From NCBI GenBank assembly GCA_016342755.1, contig JAEINS010000002.1, positions 124,001 through 188,000 on the forward strand: a DNA stretch of 64,000 bases. The letters run 5' to 3'. Shown one piece after another: positions 52,317 through 62,358 of this stretch (position 1 is the stretch's first letter; the number at the start of each line of letters is the position of its first letter). The DNA is from Melioribacteraceae bacterium (GTDB lineage Bacteria; Bacteroidota; Ignavibacteria; Ignavibacteriales; Melioribacteraceae). A program made the position numbers and the translations under genes. Below the pieces are notes generated by a model. That model was not told where the DNA came from. It saw nothing but the letters and a program-made list of their open reading frames with translations, and searched no databases.

Positions 52317-53693
52317 TTATTGTTGTTGAACTCTGCGCATCCAGGTATCGTCTCTCATTTCTCCGCGCTTGTTGGAATGAACCAGTTCATAGTCGGAGAA
52401 GCCTGAGATATCAGCAAACACAAAATATACGCCGCCTTCCAATGAGTTATAATACCAAATTTCATATGGCTTTGCATCCATTTGACTTGGATGTCTGTCA
52501 ACCTGATCAGGTTCTCCAAAAATTATAAACACCCTGCCTCTGTCACTTTTATAACCTTTTTTATTAAATGAACTATATTTTGAATCTGATTTTGCGACTC
52601 TTTCAAAATATTCTTTTTTATATTCATTTAACGGAGTTTCGGGAATCAAATCTCTATGTTTCCAAAACTTGAAAAGGAACTCTCGTTTTGCTACAACCGA
52701 ATCAAGCATTTCATACTGGTCAATTTCGTTTTTAGAAGAAATATATTTTGATTTACTAAAAATATCATCACATTCTTCACTTTCAATAGAAGCAAACTCA
52801 CTTGATAAATAAGATATATTTTCAACCATTTCAACTTTTGCAACTTCAATGCTAGGATTATAAAGGAAAAATCTTTTGTTAGAAGCATACGATTCTTTGT
52901 TTGTTGAATCTACTAACGCTAATACAAGATTGTAAGTATCAGTTGGCAGTTCTTTAAGATTTAGGAATCCAATTTCTACTCTGCTTGATTGTGCTCTCGA
53001 AAGGCTTTTAACTTTTTCATCAACCTTTTGTCCTTTACTGTTGTACAGAAGCTGATGTATCTCTAAAAGATTGTCAGTATCATTGCCAATATTATATATC
53101 TCCGTGTAATAAAACAGGACAGGCATATTTTCGCTATATAACATTTCTGGATTTGGAACTACTTCTAAAGTATTTTTATAAAAAATAGACTTTGGATCTG
53201 TACCATCTTTTTTAATATTTGTAGAAAGTTCAATATCACTTATTGATAAAGAATTTTGCGGGAATGGTCTTACTTCAATATTTTCCGAGATTTCTTTTTT
53301 TGCTCCCGGATTATTTCTATCTAATCCCGCTATTTTAAGTTCGTAATCGCCGCTATGCACATAAAATCCTATTACTCCAATTAGGTTTTGTCCCGATAAA
53401 TCCACAGTTGGATCAGCTACAACATTAGGAACCGACCATTTTTTATCAAGCTCACTAACACCTGTTTTTTTATTAATAAGAGTAACCGCTAACTCCGCTT
53501 CAACTAAGTGTTTATCATCTTTTTGAACTTTAGTTAAAGAACCCTGATTAAAAGAATAATATAGCTCAAGATAAACTGTTGTTGAATCATAATTAAATCT
53601 TGCATAATCAAATTCAAAATCAAATTCATTTTGGGCATTAATAGAAAATGCTAAAGTAAAAACAAAGAATGCAAAAAGCTTAATAAATTTCAT
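52317..53693 (-). CDS. GWxTD domain-containing exported protein
   Basis: A 458-residue exported protein with a signal peptide (IKLFAFFVFTLAFSINAQ), a beta-rich central region (residues ~25-290) and a C-terminal GWxTD-type domain. That domain is recognised by REFLFKFWKHRD, then RGRVFIIFGEPDQVDRHPSQ, YEIWYYNSLEGGVYFVFADI and the closing RGEMRDDTWMRRVQQQ. The family is common in Bacteroidota, Ignavibacteria and Acidobacteria and has no settled function. It heads the envelope cluster that continues with the LpxL-like, M23 and actin-like genes, after a 150-bp gap behind the terminator of the PorV/PorQ gene. Confidence 0.85.
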   Translation of the reverse strand: MKFIKLFAFFVFTLAFSINAQNEFDFEFDYARFNYDSTTVYLELYYSFNQGSLTKVQKDDKHLVEAELAVTLINKKTGVSELDKKWSVPNVVADPTVDLSGQNLIGVIGFYVHSGDYELKIAGLDRNNPGAKKEISENIEVRPFPQNSLSISDIELSTNIKKDGTDPKSIFYKNTLEVVPNPEMLYSENMPVLFYYTEIYNIGNDTDNLLEIHQLLYNSKGQKVDEKVKSLSRAQSSRVEIGFLNLKELPTDTYNLVLALVDSTNKESYASNKRFFLYNPSIEVAKVEMVENISYLSSEFASIESEECDDIFSKSKYISSKNEIDQYEMLDSVVAKREFLFKFWKHRDLIPETPLNEYKKEYFERVAKSDSKYSSFNKKGYKSDRGRVFIIFGEPDQVDRHPSQMDAKPYEIWYYNSLEGGVYFVFADISGFSDYELVHSNKRGEMRDDTWMRRVQQQ

Positions 53694-53850
53694 ATGCTGA
53701 GCCTCTATTTATAGAAAATAACCACATAAAATTACTTATTTTCTAGATTAAATACATTATCAAACTAAATTTAAATAGCATAATTTATGGTAATAACCAG
53801 TGCATATATAAAAAACTGTGTTTTTCAAAACCGGATCTATTATATACAAA

Positions 53851-53880
53851 AAAACCCGGATCGTTTCTGACCCGGGTTTT
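53851..53880 (-). terminator. Rho-independent terminator of the second receptor module
   Basis: AAAACCCGG and CCGGGTTTT form a 9-bp stem with a 12-base loop, followed on the minus strand by more T, about 25 bp after the PorV/PorQ stop. Confidence 0.88.
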
Positions 53881-53904
53881 TTGTAAAGCTATTTTAGTAT
53901 TGAA

Positions 53905-54942
53905 TTAGAATCCAACACTTAAACTAATTGCATGGTTTTCTGACTGACCAGGTAAGTCAACATCTCTGAATGCATAGTCAACTCTAAGAGCCATGCCATC
54001 CATATCATAATTGAGACCAACACCGGCTGTAAGACCATAAACCTGATAATCACTATCTAATTCAGGAGTAATTGTATAACCGCCTCTTAAGAATAGTAAA
54101 TTATCGAAACCATACTCAACACCAACTTTATATTCATCTTCAAAATAGTTGTGGTTTGTAAATACACCATTAACCTGTAATGCGTTCATTTCGTCAATGT
54201 CATACTCATAACCTAAACCAATATCCAATGTAGTTGGTAATGAAAATGTAGCTGCTTCAATTTTGTAATTTGACTGTCCTCTGCTTGTACTTTGAGCGTC
54301 TGCGGGAATATAAAGACCCGATCCGTCAAACTGCATATCAGAACCTAAGTTTTTCATAGCAATAGCTAAACTTAAACCTTCAATACTTCCAAGACTTTTA
54401 TAAGTAACACCAATATCAAAACTGAAACCTGTATTTTCAACTAAATCAATTGTTTCAGATACATAATTAGCTGTAACACCAAATGATACACGGTCACTTA
54501 ACATTTTAGAATAAGTAACACCTAATACCATATATTGCGGTGCAAATGTCTGTCCTGTTCCATCAGGATTGATGATAGTAGTTTTATCGATATCACCAAT
54601 ATCTAACGATTTTATAGCTAAACCAAGAGTTCCAAATTCACCAAGATTTACACCAAATGCACCATACTCAACACCAATATCAGCTAAGTAAGTCATGTGT
54701 GAGAAAGTAGCTTCAAAACCATGCTCACCTCTTGCTAAGTTAGCAGGATTCCAATAGATCGCGTCAACACCATTAATACCTAGCATTGAAGCACCACCTA
54801 AAGCAATACCACGTGCACCAACAGGAATCATTAACTCTGTAGCACCTGCAGTACCCTGTCTATTTCCTCCGCCTGCAAATAATTCGCCTGCAGCAAGGAG
54901 GAAAATCATCAAATATGTTAATAAATGCTTTTTATTTTTCAT
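53905..54942 (-). CDS. PorV/PorQ family outer-membrane protein (second copy)
   Basis: A 345-residue beta-barrel protein, the same length as the paralogue at 12274-13311. After a signal peptide ending at LLAAGELFAGG it shows GTAGATELMIPVGARGIALG and GVDAIYWNPANLARG, the family's opening. It ends with the strand ENHAISLSVGF with terminal Phe. In T9SS bacteria such proteins shuttle or anchor secreted cargo. The gene follows the 1245-residue secreted-protein gene by 33 bp and closes the module, with a terminator after it. AAAGGAGA precedes the ATG. Confidence 0.9.
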   Translation of the reverse strand: MKNKKHLLTYLMIFLLAAGELFAGGGNRQGTAGATELMIPVGARGIALGGASMLGINGVDAIYWNPANLARGEHGFEATFSHMTYLADIGVEYGAFGVNLGEFGTLGLAIKSLDIGDIDKTTIINPDGTGQTFAPQYMVLGVTYSKMLSDRVSFGVTANYVSETIDLVENTGFSFDIGVTYKSLGSIEGLSLAIAMKNLGSDMQFDGSGLYIPADAQSTSRGQSNYKIEAATFSLPTTLDIGLGYEYDIDEMNALQVNGVFTNHNYFEDEYKVGVEYGFDNLLFLRGGYTITPELDSDYQVYGLTAGVGLNYDMDGMALRVDYAFRDVDLPGQSENHAISLSVGF

Positions 54943-54975
54943 ACTTTAATCTCCTTTTTAGTTTAACACTAGCAA

Positions 54976-57900
54976 TTAAAATCTGTCTAGAATCTGTTGT
55001 TCTAGAATTACTGCTACTTTCAGTACTTTAGTCTTGCCTAATTCAGGCATGTCTATATATGCTAGATATAAACCACTTGCAACAGGTAATCCAGTTTGAT
55101 TGGCTAGATCCCATTTTGCAAATTGTGAATCATCATCTTTTTCAATTACTTGAACCATTTGACCAGCTAAGTTAACTATTTTAATAGTTGCTTGTGGAGG
55201 TAAGTGGCTAAATGTAACGAATCTTTGATATTTGTTTATTTCGTTAGGGTTAACACCATAATATGGATTAGGGAATACGTTAATTTCTTTAACGTCATCT
55301 TTTGCTAACTCTTTAGAATATGCCGGAGCGTTAACTGTGAAATCAAACTCATCAACACCTAACTGAATTGGATTTGCATAACTTAATTCAACAACATCAT
55401 CTATTTGCCAGTCAGCAAACCAGAAGACAAGATTCCATGTTAAATTAGCAGAAAGAGCATCATCATTTTCAACATCCTGAACTTCTTCAGAATAAGGAGT
55501 GTTTAAGATATCAACATACATTCTACCTGCAGGATTAAATGCATAAAACGGATTAGCGTCAGCAGCTTGTACTCTATCAACCATAACAACATTAACTTGT
55601 TGGTCATCATCAACATTCCATATTTCAAATGGAATTCTTACTGTAAACGAAGCATCAGATCCTGGACTAGGATTCATAGGATGAACTTCAAGTCCGTCCA
55701 TTCCTCTTGCATTGTAAACAGTTGCAATTGATCCAGTACCTTCTTTAATACGAACAATACCATTTGCGTCTGGATCTTCATATTCACCAGTAAATCTTAA
55801 CTCATAGTCTTTTTGAAGTATGTCAACTACTCTTGTACCATTTCCGAATGCATCTGCTGACATAGCAGTAGCTGCCCATCCATGTGCACCATAACTAGTT
55901 AAACCAAATGGATTACGAGTTGTACTTCCAGCTAATTGACGTCCATCTAATGTATAACCTTCTCTATTAACTACATAATAACTAAAATCTAAAGGAGCAG
56001 CATAACCACCATCAACATATACTTGAATACCATCAAATACTTTACTTGAAGCTTGAGCTATTCCATCTGGATTTATAACTTCCTGATCTTCCAATATATT
56101 CTGACCAGTTGTCATATCCATCACGTTCCAGTGATTACGTGTTTCGAAATAGTTAGCTTCTTTAGTGACCAAGAAAGTACCTGTAGCATGACCCATCACA
56201 TCAGTAGCACCATAATCAGCGGCATTAAATTCGCCCCAGCCATCATCCCAAATTTCAAAACCTATTTCAAGAGGAAGGCTAGTTCTGCTAATTTTAACTA
56301 CCATTAAATCACCGCCAACAAATGGACCAGCCTGAGTTGTATCAGGAGAACCCCATGTAACTGTATTAGCGTCTTCATCAATTACTGCCGAAACATGATG
56401 ATTATCACCGGCATCATCAGCACTATATATTGTTACTGAAGGCGGGAATGTTAATTTAACACCGTCACAGTAAGAATAAAAACTAGTAACTAAGTCTAAT
56501 GTCAACTGAAGGTCATATTCACTAGCGGAAGCAATTTTTGCAACACCGCTTACTGAAGAACCTGCAACATCTTTACCTAATTTTTTACCAACAGAATCAG
56601 GGAAGTTTGTAAATTTCCATATTCCGTCAGAATCTAAATAGTAATGCTGTTGGTTAAACCAAACTTTATAATCATGACCAGTTGTTTCAGTCGGGTTAAC
56701 AACTTTAACAGAAACAGTGGCGTTAGCTGTACCAGAAGTCTGGGTAGCAACTAAATCAGCGTTTGTTTCATAAGCAACTGTGTTACCAGGTTTAAGAGCC
56801 TGTGGTGTAGCCGTAACTCTTACTGCCTGGCTTTCTAGTACTAACGGAACCTGTGCCTGATCTTCATGAACAGCATAAGTACTTATTGCATAATAATAAG
56901 GTGTACCGTTATAAACTGTCTGGTTACCATTAAATAAATCCTGGGTAATAGAAACGCTTCTTTTAATACCGGAGTCAGATCCGAATTGAAGAACCTGAGG
57001 ATTAACAACACCGCCTGCAGGATCAAAAGCATCACCAATAATTTTACCTTTACCATCTTTAATATCAAAAGTTGCTACCCTTTTTGCATTCTGCATAGGA
57101 GCACCTTCGTAAGGTAACTGATAAATTACATAACCCTGGAATTGATACCCTAAATCATCATGAGATTCAATAGTTTCAATTTCGTTATAATCCTGATACC
57201 ATGAAAGTACCATTTCATTTGGTAATTCGTCAACATTTACAGTCGGAGCCGCTGGAGCTCTTGGTACATGGAAGAAGTTATCGTAAGTTGCCTGAGCTTC
57301 TTTATCATAGAATTTCAAAAGACCTAAAGCACCTAATCTGTCTACTTCGCCAAATGCACCGGCAACAATTTCAGCTACAACTATTTCTTGTGTATCGCCA
57401 ACAGCCATTGTAAAAGGACCGGCAACCATACCCTGACGTCTATCACCAGGTGAATGTAAAATACCATCAACCCAGCCAGTTCCTGTTAAAGGATCGCCGG
57501 ATAAAGTAAATTTAGTTTCTAAACCAGTTGTAGGATCAACAAATGGAAGACCGGTTGTAGTTACTTTACCTTCGAACAAGTTGAAGAATTGCAGAGTACC
57601 ATTATAATCGCGTAAATCAGGATCAGAATATACATTATCGCTATTAATAAAGAAATAATGCGCACTCATTGGAATATTTACTTTTCCGGGACCAATTTTT
57701 TTTCCATATTTAATTGCATAATCAGCTGCATCATCAACACCATTGTTGTTAACGTCAGAACCTGCTATACCATCAACTACAGGACCCTGAAAGAAGTCAA
57801 AACCAATTGCAGGAGGAGTATTACCATAGAAAGAATCGTATGCCGCTCCGTTATAACAGAAAGACAAACTTAATGGAACATCACAACCGGCAAAGTCATC

Positions 57901-58713
57901 ACCAGCGTCACCAAGGTCAACATCAGACCATAAAGAAACATACATTTCTTCAAAATCTTTATCGTTTTTATTGATGATCTTGTATCTTCTAAACATTGTG
58001 TAACCTAAAGCTGTAGTAGATTTGTATCCCCACACAGTTGTGTGAACTTCTACTTTCATAGGATCAGAACCATAAAGACCGGCTACAACGTCAGAATCAA
58101 AATCATTAGAAACATACCAGATTGTCTGGTCGGCTCCCGGAACACCAGGAATATCAACTGATGGTTCATAAGTACCATTAGCATTTACATCTTCAAACGG
58201 AGCACCGTCTTGTGCACGCCATTCGTTCCAGTCTGTTTCGTATTGATCTCTAACATCATCTTCGGATAGACCTAACTTTTTTACATCATCACTAAGATCA
58301 GCAGTTTGCCAGTCTGTTCTAACTCTGTAAATTCTAACATGAGAAGCGTTAGGATCTTCAGGAGTACCGTCTGGTAATATTTTACCGCCAAGAACACCGT
58401 GATTATAAGTAGATCCGCCAACGTGGGCAACACCGTCAATTTTACCACCCCAAACAAAACCAGTTTCAAAAACCGCAGTTAAGTTTGAGCCTTTTGGATA
58501 TTCAAATCCAGAATCACCACTAGGATTATAATCAGAATCACCATTATTATAAATCCAGGTTGAAATATTATTTATATTAAATACTGTTCTAGTGGGAGTA
58601 CCACTAGGTTTCTGAAGTGATTTTCTTGCACCATCTTTACCTTCGGCTTGTATCATCAAAGGCATAAGTAGTATAAGAAAAACACTTACTATTTTTAACA
58701 CATTTTGTTTCAT
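54976..58713 (-). CDS. Large secreted multidomain protein, paralogue of 13348-16605
   Basis: A 1245-residue exported protein with a signal peptide (IVSVFLILLMPLMIQAEG). Its plan parallels the 1085-residue protein in region 1: an N-terminal segment with TWIYNNGDSDYNPSGDSGFEYP, a large beta region with Asp/Asn-rich loops (DVNNNGVDDAADYA), FN3-like parts (PNEMVLSWYQDYNEIETIES) and a C-terminal sorting-like domain (NVFPNPYYGVNPNEINKYQR, ATIKIVNLAGQMVQVIEKDD). AGGAG precedes the ATG. It sits 50 bp after a TonB-receptor gene and 33 bp before a PorV/PorQ gene. Its ligand is unknown. Given its position where SusD would be, it may work as the surface partner of the receptor. Confidence 0.78.
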   Translation of the reverse strand: MKQNVLKIVSVFLILLMPLMIQAEGKDGARKSLQKPSGTPTRTVFNINNISTWIYNNGDSDYNPSGDSGFEYPKGSNLTAVFETGFVWGGKIDGVAHVGGSTYNHGVLGGKILPDGTPEDPNASHVRIYRVRTDWQTADLSDDVKKLGLSEDDVRDQYETDWNEWRAQDGAPFEDVNANGTYEPSVDIPGVPGADQTIWYVSNDFDSDVVAGLYGSDPMKVEVHTTVWGYKSTTALGYTMFRRYKIINKNDKDFEEMYVSLWSDVDLGDAGDDFAGCDVPLSLSFCYNGAAYDSFYGNTPPAIGFDFFQGPVVDGIAGSDVNNNGVDDAADYAIKYGKKIGPGKVNIPMSAHYFFINSDNVYSDPDLRDYNGTLQFFNLFEGKVTTTGLPFVDPTTGLETKFTLSGDPLTGTGWVDGILHSPGDRRQGMVAGPFTMAVGDTQEIVVAEIVAGAFGEVDRLGALGLLKFYDKEAQATYDNFFHVPRAPAAPTVNVDELPNEMVLSWYQDYNEIETIESHDDLGYQFQGYVIYQLPYEGAPMQNAKRVATFDIKDGKGKIIGDAFDPAGGVVNPQVLQFGSDSGIKRSVSITQDLFNGNQTVYNGTPYYYAISTYAVHEDQAQVPLVLESQAVRVTATPQALKPGNTVAYETNADLVATQTSGTANATVSVKVVNPTETTGHDYKVWFNQQHYYLDSDGIWKFTNFPDSVGKKLGKDVAGSSVSGVAKIASASEYDLQLTLDLVTSFYSYCDGVKLTFPPSVTIYSADDAGDNHHVSAVIDEDANTVTWGSPDTTQAGPFVGGDLMVVKISRTSLPLEIGFEIWDDGWGEFNAADYGATDVMGHATGTFLVTKEANYFETRNHWNVMDMTTGQNILEDQEVINPDGIAQASSKVFDGIQVYVDGGYAAPLDFSYYVVNREGYTLDGRQLAGSTTRNPFGLTSYGAHGWAATAMSADAFGNGTRVVDILQKDYELRFTGEYEDPDANGIVRIKEGTGSIATVYNARGMDGLEVHPMNPSPGSDASFTVRIPFEIWNVDDDQQVNVVMVDRVQAADANPFYAFNPAGRMYVDILNTPYSEEVQDVENDDALSANLTWNLVFWFADWQIDDVVELSYANPIQLGVDEFDFTVNAPAYSKELAKDDVKEINVFPNPYYGVNPNEINKYQRFVTFSHLPPQATIKIVNLAGQMVQVIEKDDDSQFAKWDLANQTGLPVASGLYLAYIDMPELGKTKVLKVAVILEQQILDRF

Positions 58714-58763
58714 ATATAAAGCTCCTTTTAATTTCCTTTAAATTAACTATCGCCTAACGACTT

Positions 58764-61715
58764 TTAGTATTCTAATCTAACACCAAATAATATCTGGCGG
58801 TCATTTGAATACATTCCATTATAGTCTATGTATAATGCACGATATAAATCATCATAAACTGGACCGTATTGTTCAATTAATTTTCCACCAAGTTCAGGAT
58901 CACTGATATAACCATCGTCATCAGCAGCACCGGTTCTTAGGAAAACGTCTTCAACATTTTTAGTACCTAATAAGTTTAGAACTTTTACATAGACGTTTGC
59001 AGATAATTGATCTAAGATTCTAAAAGTTTTGTCAACTTTTAAGTCAAGTTGAAAATTCGAAGGAGTTAATGAAGAACCTAATGGCTCAACTGCTAAACGC
59101 CAGCGAGCATCGCCTCTTTCTGCATTAGGAACACTACTAGTTCCTCTTGTATAAGGATGACCAGTATTAAAACGAGCTAATAAGTTGATTCCAAATTCAT
59201 CTACAGGACCATCATCTTTACCGAATCTGTAATCCATAACTATAGTACCCATTAAAGGTCTGTTAAATGGTAATGGAGAAACATATTGAGGTATAAAAAT
59301 TCTACCTTCAATAGGAGCACCAACTATACCATTGTTAGATTCTGGATTTGCACCAGTACCTTTTGCATCCGAGAAAGTTAAGGAAGCGTTTACTGCTAAT
59401 CTTTGATATCTTCTCATATTAAATGTAAATTCAAGACCTTTCGTAGTTGCAAAGTCAGCATTACGTTTAACATTATAATCTCTGTAAGGAGATTTAGAAT
59501 CAACATAAACTTTAGAATACTGAACCTGATCTTTAATATCATCATAGTACGCAGAAAGTTCAAACGCCATAAAATCAGTTAACTGCTGTCTAAAACCAAT
59601 TTCGTAGTGAGTTTTTCTAGTTGGTTTTAAGCTAAGACCAATAACCTGAGTTGTAAAGTGATTACCGTTACCAATCATATATGCCTGATAGTGATATCCG
59701 GTATAAGCTTCAGATAATGAAGGCTGCTGTACGTAGTTACCATAACCGGCATGGAAAACAGTTCTATCAGTTACAGGGAAAGAAACACTTAATCTTGGGC
59801 TAACCGCACTATAAGCATCAACATCTTTCCAGCCGTTTTCTAATAGTTGATATTCCTGATATGTTTGTCCAATCGATAATTCTGGTTTTGTAGGATCAAC
59901 CATTTGCTTATTATCAATATCAATGTAGTCATATCTTAAACCTATGTTCAAAATAATATCACTGTATTCTATTTTATCCTGAAGATAGAATCCGGCAAAT
60001 ACAGGTTTATGAGGTGCATAGAAACCATCATCAGTTTCGTTGCCAAGAATATCATAACCATAATTAATAACACCGGCATTAAGAATTATACCTTCTCTTG
60101 TATCTTTATCATCAACGGCAGAATCATTTAATCTTCTGGCATAATCAGACTGAGAACCTGAGGACCATCTTCTAATTGTGTATTGTCTGAATTCACCACC
60201 AAGTTTAACAGTATGATGTTTATTAGACAACCATGAGAAATCAACTTTACCAAAAATAGAGTTTCTCTCAGATTTATTATAGTTACCAGGTATATCATTA
60301 TAACGGAAGAATTGCTGACCCATTATATTGTAAGGAACAGGAGTTCTGTATGGACCCATATTCTGGGAAACGTTAGCATAATCTTTAGCTGTTCTAACAA
60401 ATGGAGAACCTGCCGCCGCATTAGCCGCACTATCACCATAAGCCCAGAAATTATCTTCAAGATATTCATCCATGGCTTCTTGTTCATACATTGAATAACC
60501 ACCAGATACTTCATAAAACATTGTCGGGCTAAGTACATGGGTTAACTTAATATTAATGTTACCATCAGTAGTATTGTTATCTAACGACCTGTTTTGAAGT
60601 AAAGTAGTTAAACCGTTTGATCCGGATTGCCACCATGCTTTACTTAATGTACCGCCAACACGAATGCTAAACGGATTTAGATCAAAAGTAACAGTTGCAG
60701 CATGACTCCAAGTCTGATCCTGATCATTTTTGAAAACACCGGCAGGATAAGTAAAGTCAATTACTTCACCTTTGTCAGCATTCTCAGTATCTGCAAGTAT
60801 ACCAATATTAATACCGTCATAACCTTTTCTTGTACTTGTTCTATTAAAAGAATATTCCATGTTATAGAAGAATCTAATTTTATTAGAGAACAATGGACCG
60901 CTTAATACAAAACTTTTTGTATTATTGCCATACCAGTAAGAACCTAATCTTTTTTCCTGATCAAAGAAATCATCTTTGTTCTGGAAAGCGATGTTATCAC
61001 TGATATATTCAAAACTAGCGTGTATTTCTTTTCCACCAGTTCTTAACTGAGATCTTACGATACCAGCATTAGCACCACCATACTCTGCAGAGAAACCGCC
61101 AGTTTCAACAGAAACTTCTTCAACTGCATCAGCACCAATAGTAACTAACCTACCGTCACCAACCGGATCCGATACGTTAACACCATCAAGATAATAACCA
61201 ACTTCGTCAGTACGAGACCCACGAATACGGATACCGCCATCGTTAACAACACCTGCTTGCAATGCTATAACGCTTGTTACACCTCTAACAGGAAGATTTT
61301 CAATATCTTCTCTGGTAGCGATTCTAACAGATGATGTAGCGTCTTTTTTGATAAGTGGTTTTTTAGCTACGATAGTTACAGTTTCAGTTGTAATATCTTC
61401 GCTAGGAAGTTCAAAATCATAATATGAGGTAAGATCCGAGTTAACACGGACGTTTGTCATTGTTACAGATTTGTAACCTAAATACGATGCCTTCAATTCA
61501 TAAACACCTGCATCAAGGTTTAACAGTATAAACTCACCGTTAACGTCAGTTGCCGCACCATAGCTAGTTCCAGTAACTATAACGTTAGCACCTATCAGTG
61601 GTTCTCCTGTCTGAAGGTCAATAACCTTACCCTTAATTCTACCCTTTGTTCCCGCCATTAGCAGAACTGGTAGGAGGGTTAAGATTAAAAAAAAGTAAAC
61701 AATTTTTCGATGCAT
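58764..61715 (-). CDS. TonB-dependent outer-membrane receptor (second copy)
   Basis: A 983-residue receptor with a signal peptide (IVYFFLILTLLPVLLMAG) and a carboxypeptidase-regulatory-like domain at ~22-105 (GRIKGKVIDLQTGEPLIGAN). A plug domain follows, with ALQAGVVNDGGIRIRGSRTD and VGYYLDGVNVSDPVGDG near 145-185, then a ~750-residue barrel ending QILFGVRLEY. AGGAGAGT lies before the ATG. It heads the second receptor / secreted-protein / PorV-PorQ module. No SusD-like gene, hydrolase or importer is adjacent, so the substrate is open: glycan, peptide or other. A ~580-bp non-coding region lies upstream and presumably carries its promoter. Confidence 0.92.
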   Translation of the reverse strand: MHRKIVYFFLILTLLPVLLMAGTKGRIKGKVIDLQTGEPLIGANVIVTGTSYGAATDVNGEFILLNLDAGVYELKASYLGYKSVTMTNVRVNSDLTSYYDFELPSEDITTETVTIVAKKPLIKKDATSSVRIATREDIENLPVRGVTSVIALQAGVVNDGGIRIRGSRTDEVGYYLDGVNVSDPVGDGRLVTIGADAVEEVSVETGGFSAEYGGANAGIVRSQLRTGGKEIHASFEYISDNIAFQNKDDFFDQEKRLGSYWYGNNTKSFVLSGPLFSNKIRFFYNMEYSFNRTSTRKGYDGINIGILADTENADKGEVIDFTYPAGVFKNDQDQTWSHAATVTFDLNPFSIRVGGTLSKAWWQSGSNGLTTLLQNRSLDNNTTDGNINIKLTHVLSPTMFYEVSGGYSMYEQEAMDEYLEDNFWAYGDSAANAAAGSPFVRTAKDYANVSQNMGPYRTPVPYNIMGQQFFRYNDIPGNYNKSERNSIFGKVDFSWLSNKHHTVKLGGEFRQYTIRRWSSGSQSDYARRLNDSAVDDKDTREGIILNAGVINYGYDILGNETDDGFYAPHKPVFAGFYLQDKIEYSDIILNIGLRYDYIDIDNKQMVDPTKPELSIGQTYQEYQLLENGWKDVDAYSAVSPRLSVSFPVTDRTVFHAGYGNYVQQPSLSEAYTGYHYQAYMIGNGNHFTTQVIGLSLKPTRKTHYEIGFRQQLTDFMAFELSAYYDDIKDQVQYSKVYVDSKSPYRDYNVKRNADFATTKGLEFTFNMRRYQRLAVNASLTFSDAKGTGANPESNNGIVGAPIEGRIFIPQYVSPLPFNRPLMGTIVMDYRFGKDDGPVDEFGINLLARFNTGHPYTRGTSSVPNAERGDARWRLAVEPLGSSLTPSNFQLDLKVDKTFRILDQLSANVYVKVLNLLGTKNVEDVFLRTGAADDDGYISDPELGGKLIEQYGPVYDDLYRALYIDYNGMYSNDRQILFGVRLEY

Positions 61716-62299
61716 ATTACTCTCCTAATTTGTTAAATAATTTGAGCCTATTTTTTAAGAGCCTAATTTCTAAATACTAGCGCCTTTCTATCAAATAATC
61801 ACCTCCAATTTTTTTTATAACTAAATCCCTTAGGGATTGTATTTATTTATTTTTTAATTCTAAAAAAACGTTACAAAATATTATTTTATTGTTAACATTG
61901 CAACTTTTAAAACTTAATAAATGTAATATAATTCATGATTATATTAAAATACAAAAAATTATCTCCGATTTATTAAGGGTAAAAGTGTGTATTGTTGAAT
62001 AGATACATTTGATATGTACAATTTCGGCAAAATCCGCTCATGCTTTGTTATAAAATAAAAATAACGATTCATCACCGAAATAAACATTATAATCGTTGAT
62101 TCCGGCCCCCCAGAATCATATAGGTAAAGTTAATAATAATTCTATTAAAATTACAACTATATCGAGAGTTAAAATAAATCTTTCCAATATTTTTAACAAG
62201 TTAAAAACGATACTAATAATTTTGGACTATTCACAATAGGCTTTAAGAGATTTAATCTTTACTAGTTTTTAAAAGACACTAGTAGCTTAATAAAATAAA
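61716..62299. other. Long AT-rich non-coding stretch upstream of the second TonB-receptor gene
   Basis: About 580 bp between the receptor start and the trxA terminator without a convincing gene. It should contain the receptor's promoter and a long leader. Inside lie the palindrome at 61824-61838 and a weaker inverted pair (AACGATT near 62062, AATCGTT near 62090). No known riboswitch is recognised. Confidence 0.6.
61824..61838. promoter_or_regulatory. Perfect inverted repeat in the receptor leader
   Basis: AATCCCT and AGGGATT flank a single T about 110 bp upstream of the receptor start. With a one-base centre it cannot form a hairpin loop easily, so a protein-binding operator is more likely than a terminator. 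Confidence 0.4.
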
Positions 62300-62332
62300 A
62301 AAGCTATTTAACTATACTGGTTAAATAGCTTT
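62300..62332 (-). terminator. Rho-independent terminator of trxA
   Basis: AAAGCTATTTAAC and GTTAAATAGCTTT form a perfect 13-bp stem with a 7-base loop, followed on the minus strand by a T-rich tract, 26 bp after the thioredoxin stop. Confidence 0.9.
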
Positions 62333-62358
62333 AATAATGCTATATATTTTAAGCAATA

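Noticed and set aside
62060-62100. Riboswitch or small RNA suggested by weak inverted pairs and a G/C-rich patch near 62100
   Set aside because: Stem of only about 7 bp with a long spacer and no match to a riboswitch pattern I know.
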